Source: CAJCJE01 sp036494465 (GTDB lineage: Bacteria > Actinomycetota > Actinomycetes > Mycobacteriales > Pseudonocardiaceae). From it: a stretch of DNA of 64,000 bases. Below are positions 18,011 through 26,461 of this stretch, piece after piece (position 1 is the first letter of the stretch; the number at the start of each line of letters is the position of its first letter). The DNA is taken from the NCBI GenBank assembly GCA_036494465.1, contig DASXOJ010000010.1:1-64000 (forward strand), in the 5' to 3' direction. The notes beneath the pieces were generated by a model. The model was given only the letters and a program-made list of their open reading frames with translations. It did no database searches and was not told where the DNA came from. Made by a program: the position numbers and the translations under genes.

Positions 18011-19754
18011 GCGCCGTCGGCGCGGTGGCTGGCGGCCGACCCGTCGCGTGCTGATCATTGCCGGGGTCGTGGTGGTGGTACTCGGCGGCGGTATCGGCGC
18101 CTACGCGGCCACCCGGTCCACTTCGGACACGTATCGCACCGCGGCCGCCGGTCCGGCCAAGGTCACCGCGACCTTCGCCACCACCGGCACCATCGAGCCG
18201 GTTTCCGAGGCCACGGTTGGGTTTCCGGTCTCCGGCCAGGTCTCGTCGGTGAACGTGCAGCAGGGTCAGCAGGTCACTTCCGGCCAGACCCTGGCCCAGC
18301 TGAACACCACGACCCTCGCGTCGTCGGTCAGCTCCGCACAGTCCACTGTGGCCACTTCGGAGGCGAAGCTGGCCAGTGATCAGGCCAGCCAGAACGTGGT
18401 CACCACCTCGGTCACCTCGCAGAGCCAGAGCGGTAACTCCGGTCAGTCCAGCGGCAGCACCAACTCGGCGGCGACGCAGAAGCTCGCCGGTCTTGCCAAG
18501 GACCTGACCAGCGGCCAGAACGCGGTGCTCGGCGCGCAGAAGCAGGTCGACTCGGACCTGACCCTGGTCGGTGCGGACGTCGCGTCGGATCAGGACGCGA
18601 GCGCGGACTGCCCGCAGGTCATCGCCTACCTGAAGACCCTCGGCCAGCAACCGACGACCACCACGAAGTCGTCATCGACTTCGACGAGCACCACCACGCC
18701 GCAGCCGCCGAGCACCAGCGTGATCGACAACTGCCAGCAGCTCATGCAGACCGTGCTCACCGACGAGAGCAAGGCGTCCACCGACGAGCACACGCTGTCC
18801 GGCGCGGAGTCGACGCTGTCGACCGCGCTGAGCAACGCGACCGCCGCGGTCGGCGCGGCGACCGGGTCCTCGTCGTCCGGGAAGGCCAGTTCCAGCACCA
18901 CCCCGCAGGCGTCGGTGCCGTCCTCGGGGCGTAGCGGCGGTGCGAGCTCCGGACCCGCGTCGGCGGATCAGATCGCCGCGGACCAGGCCGCGACCGACTC
19001 GGCCAACGCACAACTGGCCGAGGCGCAGCAGAACATGGCGGCGGCGACGCTGGTCAGCCCGATCTCCGGCACGGTCGCCGAAGTCGACCTGACCGCAGGC
19101 GAGAACAACTCGGCCAATTCGACCACCGCGCACATCGTGGTCGTCGGTCCTGGCGAGGACGAGGTGACGACCGCGGTCAGCGACAGCCAGGTCGGCCAGG
19201 TCAAGCCGGGACAGGCGGTGAGCGTGTCGCCGGACGGTTCGACGACACCGATCGCCGGCCGGGTCTCCGCGATCGGTGCGTTGGCGTCCACGGCGTCCAG
19301 TGGCACCGCGAGCTACCCGGTGACCATCTCGCTGGGCAACCCGGCCCAGCAGTTGTTCGCGGGCGCGACGGCGTCGGTGGCGATCACCCTGAACACGGCG
19401 AACGCCGCGGTGACCGTGCCGACCTCGGCCGTGCACGGCGCGGGCGGGTTCAGCTTCGTCACCGCACTGGTGAACGGAAAGCCCACGCTGACCCGGGTTT
19501 CCGTCGGCGTGCAAGGCGCGGATCTGACCCAGATCACCAAGGGTCTCAAGGCCGGTGACCAAGTTGTGCTCGCCGACCTGAACACCGCGTTGCCGACCTC
19601 GGGCACCACGAACACCCGGGGTGGCCTCGGCGGCGGTGCGAGCGGTGCGGGCGGTGCGGGCGGTGCCGCGCGGATCACCGGTGGTGGCAGCGGCTTCGGC
19701 GGTGGGGGTGGACTCACGGGAGGCGGCGGAGGCGCCACCAGGGGTGGTGGCTGA
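18003..19754 (+). CDS. HlyD/MacA-type efflux adaptor, second of two, with long coiled region
   Basis: This 583-residue protein has an N-terminal anchor (VLIIAGVVVVVLGGGIGAYAA), a lipoyl-like half motif (SGQVSSVNVQQGQQVTSGQ) and a very long low-complexity Ser/Thr/Gln helical stretch (about residues 100-330). The matching half (LVSPISGTVAEVDLTAGENN), barrel domains and a glycine-rich tail follow. It is about 150 residues longer than the first adaptor, mainly in the helical part. It overlaps the DUF5666 gene by eight bases, so it belongs to the same operon. The stretch contains two pairs of cysteines' worth of unusual positions (DCPQV, NCQQL) that might disulfide-bond. Confidence 0.85.
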   Translation: MAERRRRGGWRPTRRVLIIAGVVVVVLGGGIGAYAATRSTSDTYRTAAAGPAKVTATFATTGTIEPVSEATVGFPVSGQVSSVNVQQGQQVTSGQTLAQLNTTTLASSVSSAQSTVATSEAKLASDQASQNVVTTSVTSQSQSGNSGQSSGSTNSAATQKLAGLAKDLTSGQNAVLGAQKQVDSDLTLVGADVASDQDASADCPQVIAYLKTLGQQPTTTTKSSSTSTSTTTPQPPSTSVIDNCQQLMQTVLTDESKASTDEHTLSGAESTLSTALSNATAAVGAATGSSSSGKASSSTTPQASVPSSGRSGGASSGPASADQIAADQAATDSANAQLAEAQQNMAAATLVSPISGTVAEVDLTAGENNSANSTTAHIVVVGPGEDEVTTAVSDSQVGQVKPGQAVSVSPDGSTTPIAGRVSAIGALASTASSGTASYPVTISLGNPAQQLFAGATASVAITLNTANAAVTVPTSAVHGAGGFSFVTALVNGKPTLTRVSVGVQGADLTQITKGLKAGDQVVLADLNTALPTSGTTNTRGGLGGGASGAGGAGGAARITGGGSGFGGGGGLTGGGGGATRGGG

Positions 19755-19806
19755 GTTGGCGGAGACCCGCTCGGGTAGTGGCTGAGCCCTGCTGACAACA
19801 TTCTCT

Positions 19807-19855
19807 TTCGCCGCGTAACGGGTATTCGCTGGATACCCGTTACGCGGCGAATTTT
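19807..19855 (+). terminator. Strong intrinsic terminator of the efflux operon
   Basis: A perfect 19-bp stem (19807-19825 with 19833-19851) closes a 7-base loop and is followed by TTTT. This is the clearest rho-independent terminator in the window. Confidence 0.92.
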
Positions 19856-19886
19856 GTGTGTGCTTGACGAACGGGTCTTCGCGATG

Positions 19887-19900
19887 TGCAATATGTTGCA
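19887..19900. promoter_or_regulatory. Probable GntR operator overlapping the regulator start codon
   Basis: TGCAA-TATG-TTGCA is a 5-4-5 inverted repeat whose last base is the A of the ATG at 19900. Position and size fit autorepression by the FCD-type GntR regulator. Confidence 0.6.
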
Positions 19901-20556
19901 TGCCGGTACCCATCGCTCAGGGCCTCGTCAGCCGATCGCTGCTGCGTGACGACGCCTATCGCGCCATCCGTGACGCCATCGTGGACGGCACCCTGGCACC
20001 GGGGGAGCGGCTCAACGATCCCGAGCTCAGCGCCTGGCTCGGGGTCAGCCGGACGCCGATCCGGGAGGCACTGGCGCGACTGGAACGCGCCGGTCTCGTG
20101 CAGACCAAGCCTGGCAGGCACACCATCGTCAGCCCGGTCGACGTGCGCGCGGTGCACGAAGCCCAGTCGGTCACCGCCGCCATGCACGAACTCGCGGTGC
20201 GCGAGGCGGTTCCCGGGCTCGGGCCAGCCGAGATCGCGGCGATGCGAGTGGCCAACGAGCGCTTCGCGGATGCCCTGCACCGGATGGACGTGGACGCGGC
20301 CCTCGCCGCCGACGACTCGTTTCACGCGGTCGCGGTGGACGCCTGCGCGAATCACGCGGTGCGCAGCGTGCTCGACCAGTTCACCCCGGTGCTGCGCCGG
20401 GTGGAGCGGCTGCGGTTCGGCTCGTTGTCCGGCCGCGACTCCATCACGCAGCACGCCGGCATCATCGAACTCTGCGCGGCTGGCGATGCCGACGCCGCTG
20501 CTCAGTTGGCGCGCGCGAACTGGCTCACCCTCACCCCCGTTCTCAAGGAGTCCTGA
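19900..20556 (+). CDS. GntR-family (FCD domain) transcriptional regulator
   Basis: This 218-residue protein has an N-terminal winged helix (RDAIVDGTLAPGERLNDPELSAWLGVSRTPIREALARLERAGL) and an all-helical FCD ligand-binding domain, with metal-type histidines in DDSFHAVAVDACANHAV and ITQHAGIIEL. The upstream in-frame extension is disregarded because the ATG at 19900 sits at an operator-like palindrome. Its TGA shares one base with the ATG of the ACC deaminase gene (TGATG), so it is translationally coupled to that gene and probably controls it in response to a small acid. Confidence 0.9.
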   Translation: MPVPIAQGLVSRSLLRDDAYRAIRDAIVDGTLAPGERLNDPELSAWLGVSRTPIREALARLERAGLVQTKPGRHTIVSPVDVRAVHEAQSVTAAMHELAVREAVPGLGPAEIAAMRVANERFADALHRMDVDAALAADDSFHAVAVDACANHAVRSVLDQFTPVLRRVERLRFGSLSGRDSITQHAGIIELCAAGDADAAAQLARANWLTLTPVLKES

Positions 20557-21566
20557 TGTCCATCGTCGATTTCGACCGGTATCCCTTGTTGTTCGGTCCC
20601 AGCCCTGTTCATCCGCTCGACCGGCTCACCGAACACCTTGGCGGTGCGCGGATCTGGGCCAAGCGGGAGGACTGCAACAGTGGGCTTGCCTTTGGTGGCA
20701 ACAAAACTCGCAAGCTGGAGTACCTGGTGCCGGACGCGCTGCGCCAGGGCGCGGACACGTTGGTGACCATCGGCGGCGTGCAGTCCAACCACACCAGGCA
20801 GGTCGCCGCGGTCGCCGCCAAGCTCGGCCTGAAAGCCGTACTGGTGCAGGAGAGCTGGGTGGACTGGCCGGATTCGGTCAACGACAAGGTCGGTAACATC
20901 CTGCTGTCCAGGTTGATGGGCGCGGACGTGCGGTTGGTGAGCGCCGAGTTCGGCATCGGCGTCAAGGACAGTTGGCAGTCCGCGATCGACGACGTGCGCG
21001 CGGCTGGTGGCAAACCCTATGCGATTCCGGCCGGCGCGTCGGACCATCCGCTGGGTGGTCTGGGGTTTGCCCAGTGGGCGGACGAAGTCGCTGTCCAGGA
21101 GGAACAGCTCGGCGTCTTCTTCGACACCGTCGTGGTGTGCAGCGTGACCGGCAGCACGCACGCGGGCATGGTCGCCGGTTTCGCCGGTCAGGCCCGGCCG
21201 CGCCGGGTGCTCGGCATCGACGCGTCCGCCAAGCTCGACGAGACCCGCGCGCAGGTCACCAAGATCGCCCGGTCCACCGCCGAGCTGATCGGGCTCGGGC
21301 GGGAGCTGTCCGACGAGGAGATCACCGTGCTGCCGGGGTGGGCCGGGGACAGGTACGGCATTCCCGTTCAGTCCACTGTGGACGCGATTCGGCTGGTCGG
21401 ATCGCTGGAGGGTGTGATCCTGGATCCGGTGTACGAGGGCAAGTCCATGGCAGGACTGATCGACCTCGTGCGCGATGGCACCATCGCCAGCGAGTCCAAT
21501 GTGCTCTACGCGCACCTCGGCGGCCAGCCCGCGCTCAACGCCTACAGTGGCGCGTTCGCGGGCTGA
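20556..21566 (+). CDS. acdS: 1-Aminocyclopropane-1-carboxylate deaminase
   Basis: This 336-residue PLP enzyme of the tryptophan-synthase-beta fold cleaves ACC, the plant ethylene precursor, to 2-oxobutanoate and ammonia. The PLP lysine is in GGNKTRKLEY, the catalytic serine in QSNHTRQ, and tyrosines in DRYGIP and DPVYEGKSM. The glutamate after the latter tyrosine and the leucine in YAHLGG are the residues that separate true ACC deaminases from D-cysteine desulfhydrases, which have Ser and Thr there. It follows AAGGAG and the GntR gene directly. ACC deaminase supports plant-associated life. Confidence 0.93.
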   Translation: MSIVDFDRYPLLFGPSPVHPLDRLTEHLGGARIWAKREDCNSGLAFGGNKTRKLEYLVPDALRQGADTLVTIGGVQSNHTRQVAAVAAKLGLKAVLVQESWVDWPDSVNDKVGNILLSRLMGADVRLVSAEFGIGVKDSWQSAIDDVRAAGGKPYAIPAGASDHPLGGLGFAQWADEVAVQEEQLGVFFDTVVVCSVTGSTHAGMVAGFAGQARPRRVLGIDASAKLDETRAQVTKIARSTAELIGLGRELSDEEITVLPGWAGDRYGIPVQSTVDAIRLVGSLEGVILDPVYEGKSMAGLIDLVRDGTIASESNVLYAHLGGQPALNAYSGAFAG

Positions 21567-21579
21567 CCGCCGAGAGTGT

Positions 21580-22713
21580 CTACAGACTGTTGCGCAGTGC
21601 CGCGACCCGGTTCACCGACGTGGTGAACGCGGACTGGCTGAGCTGACCGCTCGCCAGCGCGTTCACCAGACCGGTTTCGGCGTCGTCGCCCTGGCCGACC
21701 GTGCCCGACGCGCACAGCAGCAGGTCCATGCCCGCCGCTGCCGCGGTGACCGCGCGTTGCCCGGTCGCACCGAAGTTCTGCAACGCGCCGGCGCCGAGCG
21801 AGTCGGTGATGGTCACGCCCTTGAAGCCGAGCCTGCCGCGCAGGTCGCCCTGGATGATCGTGGACGAGAGACCGGCCGGGTAGGTCGGATCCAGTGACGG
21901 GTAGATCGCCCAGGAGGCCATCACCAGCTTGACCCCGGCCGAGATCGCCGACGTGTAGGGCAGTTCGTCGATGTTGCGCAGGTCCGAGGCGGACACGTTC
22001 AGCGTGACCGGCACGTTGTCGGTGTTCTCGCTGGCCGTTGCCGCGCCGAGACCGGGGAAGTGCTTGACGGTGGCCGCCACACCGGTCTTCTGCTGCGCGG
22101 TGACGAACGCGGCACCGGCGCTCCCTGCGACGTTCGGGTCGCTGCTGTAGGAGCGCTGATACTCGTCGTCGAAGTCACCGGGGGTGCGGAAGACGTCCAG
22201 CACGGGCGCGAGGTTGAGGTTCATGCCGACGCTGGCCAGGTTGTGCCCGGCCTCCTCGCCCGCGGTCGCCGCCTCGCCTGCCGGATTGCTCGACTCGCCG
22301 ATCTGCTTCTCCGACTGGGTCGGCTCGCCGGGCAGCCTGCGCACCTCGCCGCCCTCCTGGTCGGTCATCAGCAGCAGCGGCTCCTTGACCGGGCTCTGGG
22401 CGTTGGCCTGCTGGAGTTGCTGGACGACCGAGGCGATCTGGGTGTCGTTGGAGATGTTGTCACCGAAGAAGATCACCCCCGCGGCTTCGCCTGCCTCGAT
22501 CCGCTGGATGAGGCTGGTCGGCACGGTCAGCCCGGTGTAGGAGTAGATGACGCGCTGACCTGCTAACTGTTGCGGCGTCAAGCTTTGCACGGACGTGGGC
22601 GCCGGTGTGGCAGGCGCGTTGGGCGTCGCGGTGTGCGGTGCGACGCCGAAGGTCAGCAGTGCGGCACTGGCCGACGCCAGCCACTTGACCCAGTGTTGCA
22701 AGACGTTGCTCAA
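21580..22713 (-). CDS. Glycoside hydrolase family 3 protein (NagZ-like), secreted
   Basis: I take the TTG at 22713 as start because GAGGAGGG (22718-22725) lies 5 bases before it. This gives 377 residues with a signal peptide (WLASASAALLTFGVAPHTA). The GH3 N-terminal barrel shows LLLMTDQEGGEVRRLPG (active-site Asp/Glu region), VGMNLNLAPVLDVFRT, KHFPGLGAAT and a catalytic-type Asp in GVTITDSLGAGAL. It resembles beta-N-acetylglucosaminidases of the NagZ group, which act on peptidoglycan or chitin fragments. No C-terminal GH3 domain is present. Confidence 0.88.
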   Translation of the reverse strand: MSNVLQHWVKWLASASAALLTFGVAPHTATPNAPATPAPTSVQSLTPQQLAGQRVIYSYTGLTVPTSLIQRIEAGEAAGVIFFGDNISNDTQIASVVQQLQQANAQSPVKEPLLLMTDQEGGEVRRLPGEPTQSEKQIGESSNPAGEAATAGEEAGHNLASVGMNLNLAPVLDVFRTPGDFDDEYQRSYSSDPNVAGSAGAAFVTAQQKTGVAATVKHFPGLGAATASENTDNVPVTLNVSASDLRNIDELPYTSAISAGVKLVMASWAIYPSLDPTYPAGLSSTIIQGDLRGRLGFKGVTITDSLGAGALQNFGATGQRAVTAAAAGMDLLLCASGTVGQGDDAETGLVNALASGQLSQSAFTTSVNRVAALRNSL

Positions 22714-22717
22714 CAGG

Positions 22718-22725
22718 CCCTCCTC
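22718..22725 (-). promoter_or_regulatory. Ribosome binding site deciding a TTG start
   Basis: On the minus strand GAGGAGGG ends five bases before the TTG at 22713. No comparable site precedes the alternative upstream starts, so it fixes the GH3 start. Confidence 0.7.
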
Positions 22726-22900
22726 GCGAGACGTTCCCCGACTGGTGTGCCCCGTCGACAGCTTCCCCAGTTCCGACGCGGTCGCCGTGAGCACCGTTCC
22801 CGTGAAGATCCAACTACGGTCAACAACGGTAACCCAATTCTCGGCGAAGTAGGAAAATTACTAACAGGGATGGGTGTTCTGGGCGGTTTTTTCGTCGCGA

Positions 22901-23617
22901 TCAGCCCCGATTCTGCTCCGGCAACCCGATGAAGGTCGCCATTTGCTCGGCGGTGTGGTCGAAGAAGTACCCGGTCGGGTCGACCAGGCCCACCAGTTGG
23001 CCGAACAGTTCGAAGCTCACCTGCCCGAACAGCTGCGTCCACGCGATCAGTGCACGTGCCAGGACCAGCGGCGGCAGCTCGATCTCGATCAACGCGGACA
23101 GCCGGTCGAGTTCGGCGGCGAGTTCGGGGGACAGCGGTGGCGCCTCGGCGGGTTCGGTCAGCTCGCCGGTGCGCCAGGCATCGCCGATGATCCCTACCAG
23201 CAACAACGACACTCGGCTGCCCGGCGCGACCGTGGTCTGCGGTGCCTGGTAGCCGGGAATCGGCGAGCCGTAGATCAGCGCGTACTCGTGCCGGTTCGCC
23301 TGTGCCCACTCCCGCACCTTGCCGCAGGCGGTGTGCCAGCGCAGTCGAGGGGGTGCGTCCGGCCCCGGATCGGCCGCCTCGACCACGTCGCCGAGCGAGT
23401 TGTAGGCGTCGATGATCAGCGCGGTCAGCAGGTCGTCGCGACTGGGGAAGTAGCGGTAGAGGGCCGAGGAGACCATGCCGAGCGCTCGGGACACCGCGCG
23501 CAGGGACAGTTCGCCGACCGCGAGCTGGCGGCGAGCTTCGTCCTTGATTTCCCTGGTCAGCTCGGCCCTGGCGCGGTCACGCGCGGTGCGGCCCGCGTTC
23601 GTCGGCTTGGTTTGCAT
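22901..23617 (-). CDS. TetR/AcrR-family transcriptional regulator
   Basis: This 238-residue protein begins at the ATG at 23617 (MQTKPTN). The N-terminal helix-turn-helix reads LSLRAVSRALGMVSSALYRYFPSRDDLLTALI, and the C-terminal helical domain has the WHG-like ligand pocket layout (ANRHEYALIYGSPIPGY). It is divergent from a deazaflavin-type reductase gene, with symmetrical repeats between the two. It likely represses that gene and itself, releasing on binding a small hydrophobic compound. The longer in-frame extension crosses the neighbouring gene and is not used. Confidence 0.9.
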   Translation of the reverse strand: MQTKPTNAGRTARDRARAELTREIKDEARRQLAVGELSLRAVSRALGMVSSALYRYFPSRDDLLTALIIDAYNSLGDVVEAADPGPDAPPRLRWHTACGKVREWAQANRHEYALIYGSPIPGYQAPQTTVAPGSRVSLLLVGIIGDAWRTGELTEPAEAPPLSPELAAELDRLSALIEIELPPLVLARALIAWTQLFGQVSFELFGQLVGLVDPTGYFFDHTAEQMATFIGLPEQNRG

Positions 23618-23658
23618 GTCAGCCAGTGTGCCACTTACGAGATCGGCGCACAAATTAG

Positions 23659-23751
23659 AGAGCAGTGCTCTTGACACTCGCCGAGCGAGCGTGTTCACTG
23701 AACAACAACGAGAGCAGTGCTCTCCCGCAGTGTTCTCTCGCAGTGTTCTCT
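23659..23751. promoter_or_regulatory. TetR operator array and promoter
   Basis: Palindrome AGAGCA-G-TGCTCT occurs at 23659-23671 and, extended to 15 bases, at 23710-23724. These are followed by two exact 13-base tandem copies of CGCAGTGTTCTCT (23726-23738, 23739-23751) that resemble half-sites. TTGACA at 23671-23676 overlaps the first palindrome and may be a -35 box. Confidence 0.65.
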
Positions 23752-23773
23752 CAAAGCATTCAAGGAGCTGACG

Positions 23774-24235
23774 ATGACCGTGAACGCCGCCGACAACCGC
23801 TACCTCAACACCGGCAACAACACCCTGATCTTCAACCGCATCGTGGCCGGCCTGACCAAGATGGGCATCAGCATCCTGGGCAGCCGGGTGCTCTCCGTGC
23901 GCGGTCGCAAGAGCGGTGAACTGCGCTCGACCCCGGTCAACCTGCTCACCATCGACGGTGTCCAGTACCTGGTCGCGCCGCGCGGCCACACCCAGTGGGT
24001 GCGCAACCTGCGCGTGGCGGGCACCGGCGAACTGCGCGTCGGCCGCAAGGTCGAGGTGTTCACCCCGACCGAACTGGCCGACGATGACAAGCCCGCCATC
24101 CTGCGCGCCTACCTCAAGCGCTGGAGGTTCGAGGTCGGCGTGTTCTTCGACGGCATCGACCACACCGCGTCCGACGAAGAACTGCTGCGCATCGCGCCCG
24201 GCTACCCGGTCTTTCGCATCGCCATCGACAAATGA
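23774..24235 (+). CDS. Deazaflavin (F420)-dependent nitroreductase-family oxidoreductase
   Basis: This 153-residue protein has the split-barrel fold of the DDN/FDOR-A family: RGRKSGELRSTPVNLL followed by GVQYLVAPRGHTQWVRNLR, the stretch that binds the F420 phosphate tail and isoalloxazine in homologues. The start at 23774 follows AAGGAG. It would reduce or oxidise small, often planar or quinone-like, compounds using F420. It sits divergent from and downstream of TetR-type operators, so it is probably an inducible detoxification enzyme. Substrate unknown. Confidence 0.88.
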   Translation: MTVNAADNRYLNTGNNTLIFNRIVAGLTKMGISILGSRVLSVRGRKSGELRSTPVNLLTIDGVQYLVAPRGHTQWVRNLRVAGTGELRVGRKVEVFTPTELADDDKPAILRAYLKRWRFEVGVFFDGIDHTASDEELLRIAPGYPVFRIAIDK

Positions 24236-24238
24236 GGA

Positions 24239-24281
24239 GCAACGGTCGCCACGCGCCCTGGTACCGCGCGGCGACCGTTGC
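24239..24281. terminator. Bidirectional hairpin terminator
   Basis: GCAACGGTCGCC (24239-24250) pairs perfectly with GGCGACCGTTGC (24270-24281) between two convergent genes. No T-tract. Confidence 0.8.
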
Positions 24282-24283
24282 CG

Positions 24284-25087
24284 TTACCCCAGCGGTCGCT
24301 GCTCGCCTGCCTCCACCGCGATGCTCAGTGCGTTGCCTGCCGGCGGTTTCGGGCAGGTGCCGTACTCGGAGAAGGCGCTGGGCAGGTTGACCGCCCGGTT
24401 GAAGTCCAGTCGCACGATGTCCTCATCGGGCGCGACCTCCGCCCACAGCGCGCGCCACGGCGCGGTGCTCACACCGCTGGTCGCGTCGGTGAACACCACG
24501 GTCACGCCGTCGTTGTCGGCGAACGCGACCAGCGCGTGCTCCTGCCCGCCCGCACTGAAGCGCAGCACGCCGACCGCGGATTCGACGCCGGTCAGGTCCT
24601 CCTGCGCGGTGTCGATCTCCATGTCCAACGGGGCCGGGTACCGGTCCAGGCGCGCGTCGATCACCCAGTCCGCGTTGACCGGGAACGTCGGCACGCCGGT
24701 GAAACCCATGCGCAGCGCCGAATGCGGATCGCGCACCCGGATGCCGTAGCGGCCGCTGCGCACGATCACCTCGACGCCGACGTCGCCGAACGCCGCGAAG
24801 GTGATCGTGTCGTCGTCCGGCACGTGCACGCTGTCGGTGCCGCTCAGCACCCGCCCGCGCACGATCAGCCCGTCGGCTTCGGTCGCGGTGACCTCGGCGC
24901 TGCCCTCGCGCACCCGCCACGTTCCTGGCATGCCGGGGAATCCGCGCGGTTCGGCGCTCAGCCAGTGCAGCCCGGTCAGGCTCAGCCAGCCGTGTGGTTG
25001 GCGCAGCCGCTCCTCGCGTTTGGCGTGCCACCCTGCCCAGCGCGCGGCCAGGCCTTCGTCGACGCCTGTCGTCATGTGTGAGTCCAT
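24284..25087 (-). CDS. DUF1684 protein
   Basis: The product of about 267 residues matches the DUF1684 pattern: LRQPHGWLSLTGLHWLSAEP near the N-terminus, FPVNADWVIDARLDRY in the centre, and FSEYGTCPKPPAGNALSIAVEAGE at the C-terminus. The function of the family is unknown; the conserved Cys-Pro and Asn residues near the end look like an active or binding site. ATGs at 25087 and 25075 are both possible starts. It faces the F420-type gene and is divergent from the GH27 remnant. Confidence 0.82.
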   Translation of the reverse strand: MDSHMTTGVDEGLAARWAGWHAKREERLRQPHGWLSLTGLHWLSAEPRGFPGMPGTWRVREGSAEVTATEADGLIVRGRVLSGTDSVHVPDDDTITFAAFGDVGVEVIVRSGRYGIRVRDPHSALRMGFTGVPTFPVNADWVIDARLDRYPAPLDMEIDTAQEDLTGVESAVGVLRFSAGGQEHALVAFADNDGVTVVFTDATSGVSTAPWRALWAEVAPDEDIVRLDFNRAVNLPSAFSEYGTCPKPPAGNALSIAVEAGEQRPLG

Positions 25088-25195
25088 CCCTGTGATCATG
25101 GGCTGTGCGCAGCCGTTCAGAATACGGCCTTTCGTCGGGTTTTGACCTCCTCCGGCAACTGTCAACGACGGACCGCTTGACCTGGCCCGTTTTAT

Positions 25196-25207
25196 TGGCG
25201 TAGACCA
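25196..25207. promoter_or_regulatory. dre-like operator upstream of the GH27 remnant
   Basis: TGGCGTAGACCA matches the DasR dre core TGGTCTAGACCA at 10 of 12 positions. It lies 60 bases before the GTG of the GH27 remnant, near a TTGACC that could be a -35 box. Confidence 0.5.
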
Positions 25208-25266
25208 TTTGGGAACCAGCTGGCGCACTGGTCCGCGCATGACGGACGTATTCAGTGGAGGTCAGC

Positions 25267-26153
25267 GTGAGTTCCTTGCTATGCAAACGATTGTGCCTCG
25301 TCGCGGTTACGGTCCTGGCGACAGTGGGCGTCGCCGGCACGCTACCCTCGCAAGCCGAGAACAACGGGGTCGCCAAGACGCCCGCCATGGGGTGGAGCAG
25401 CTGCAGCTTCATCCGGCACAACCCCACCGCCGCCGACATCGACGCCCAAGCCGACGCGCTCAAGAGCAGCGGGCTGAGCACGCACGGCTTCGTCTACGTG
25501 AACGTGGACGACTTCTGGATGGCGTGCAACAGCAACGGACCCGAGGTCGACGGCAACGGCCGCTGGATCGCGGACACCACCAACTCGCCGATCGCCGGAA
25601 CCTCGTACCACGCCAAGGACATCGCGAAAACCTCGGTGTCCGAGAAGAACTACAACTGTAAGCACATGTATGGCATCGACTACACGCTGACTCGACGGGG
25701 ATCGGCAACGGCAACAACGACGGCATCAGCTCCGATCAGCGGCGCTCCGCGCTCACGCTGTGGTCGATGGCGTCCGCGCCGCTGCTGCTCGGCACCGACG
25801 TCACCCACCTCGACGCGACCGACAAAGCCATGCTCACCAACGATTCCGTGCTCGGCGTCGACCAGGACGGCGTGGCCGCGAAGCGCATTGTGGACAGTGG
25901 CAACGACGAGGTGTTCAGCAAGAAGGTGAGCTCCGGCGCGGTCGTGATCGCGCTGTTCAACACCGGCACCAGCAGTTCCGCCACGATGTCGGTGTCCCTG
26001 CTGGGCCTATTTCCTGGGCACGCTGGTATCAGCAGTGGCAAGGCGACGATCACCGACCTGTGGGCGCAGAAATCCGCGGGCACGGTGAGCGGCACCTACA
26101 GCGCGACGCTACGTCCTGGGGAGACGCGCCTGATCCGCGCCGTCGCCGCGTGA
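25267..26153 (+). pseudogene. Decayed glycoside hydrolase family 27 (alpha-galactosidase-like) gene
   Basis: The N-terminal part, from GTG 25267 after GGAG, encodes a signal peptide and the GH27 opening PAMGWSSCSF...VYVNVDDFWM. It ends near position 25691. The reading frame then changes: from 25692 another frame continues with TGIGNGNNDGISSDQRRS, LWSMASAPLLLGTDVTHLD and the C-terminal beta domain to a stop at 26153. The middle of the barrel, including both catalytic aspartates, is missing. Family members are about 200-250 residues longer. A single internal deletion with frame loss explains this; no mobile element is visible. The product cannot be a working enzyme. Confidence 0.82.
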
Positions 26154-26158
26154 GCCTT

Positions 26159-26188
26159 CGCGGGCTGGCCCTCCGGGGTCAGCCCGCG
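26159..26188. terminator. Hairpin between GH27 remnant and DUF5808-like gene
   Basis: CGCGGGCTGGCC (26159-26170) pairs with GGTCAGCCCGCG (26177-26188), 12 pairs including one G-T. It overlaps the 3' end of the minus-strand gene. Confidence 0.7.
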
Positions 26189-26451
26189 GGGTTGGCGAGT
26201 TTGTAGAGTCGACCCAAGTTGATCGTCCAGCCGATACCGAACGCGTGCGGCACGATCAGGTTCGGGTTGTCGACGTCCCAGACCCGGTCGCGCACCTTGG
26301 CGAAGGTCGGCGGACGCAGGTCATAGGGCACGAAATTCCCGATCTTGCCGTGCCATTCGCGTTCCTCGGGCGGTTTCCGCAGTTCCGTGATGACCGCGGC
26401 AGCCGTCAACCCCGCGACGACCGCCAGCGCGACCTTCTTGTTGCCTGCCAT
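26179..26451 (-). CDS. Small membrane-anchored DUF5808-like protein
   Basis: This 90-residue protein starts with a short basic and hydrophobic anchor (KKVALAVVAGLTAAAVITEL) followed by a soluble part with NFVPYDLRPPT, NPNLIVPHAFGIGWTINLGRLY. That last stretch resembles the DUF5808 motif (asparagine/proline-rich, G-x-GWTINxxR). Function unknown. It is 10 bases downstream of the GH84 gene on the same strand. Confidence 0.7.
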   Translation of the reverse strand: MAGNKKVALAVVAGLTAAAVITELRKPPEEREWHGKIGNFVPYDLRPPTFAKVRDRVWDVDNPNLIVPHAFGIGWTINLGRLYKLANPAG

Positions 26452-26461
26452 GGATTCGACG

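Noticed and set aside
25767..26153. Separate small gene for the C-terminal GH27 part
   Set aside because: Its sequence is the C-terminal part of the same GH27 family as the upstream frame, so it is a fragment of one broken gene.
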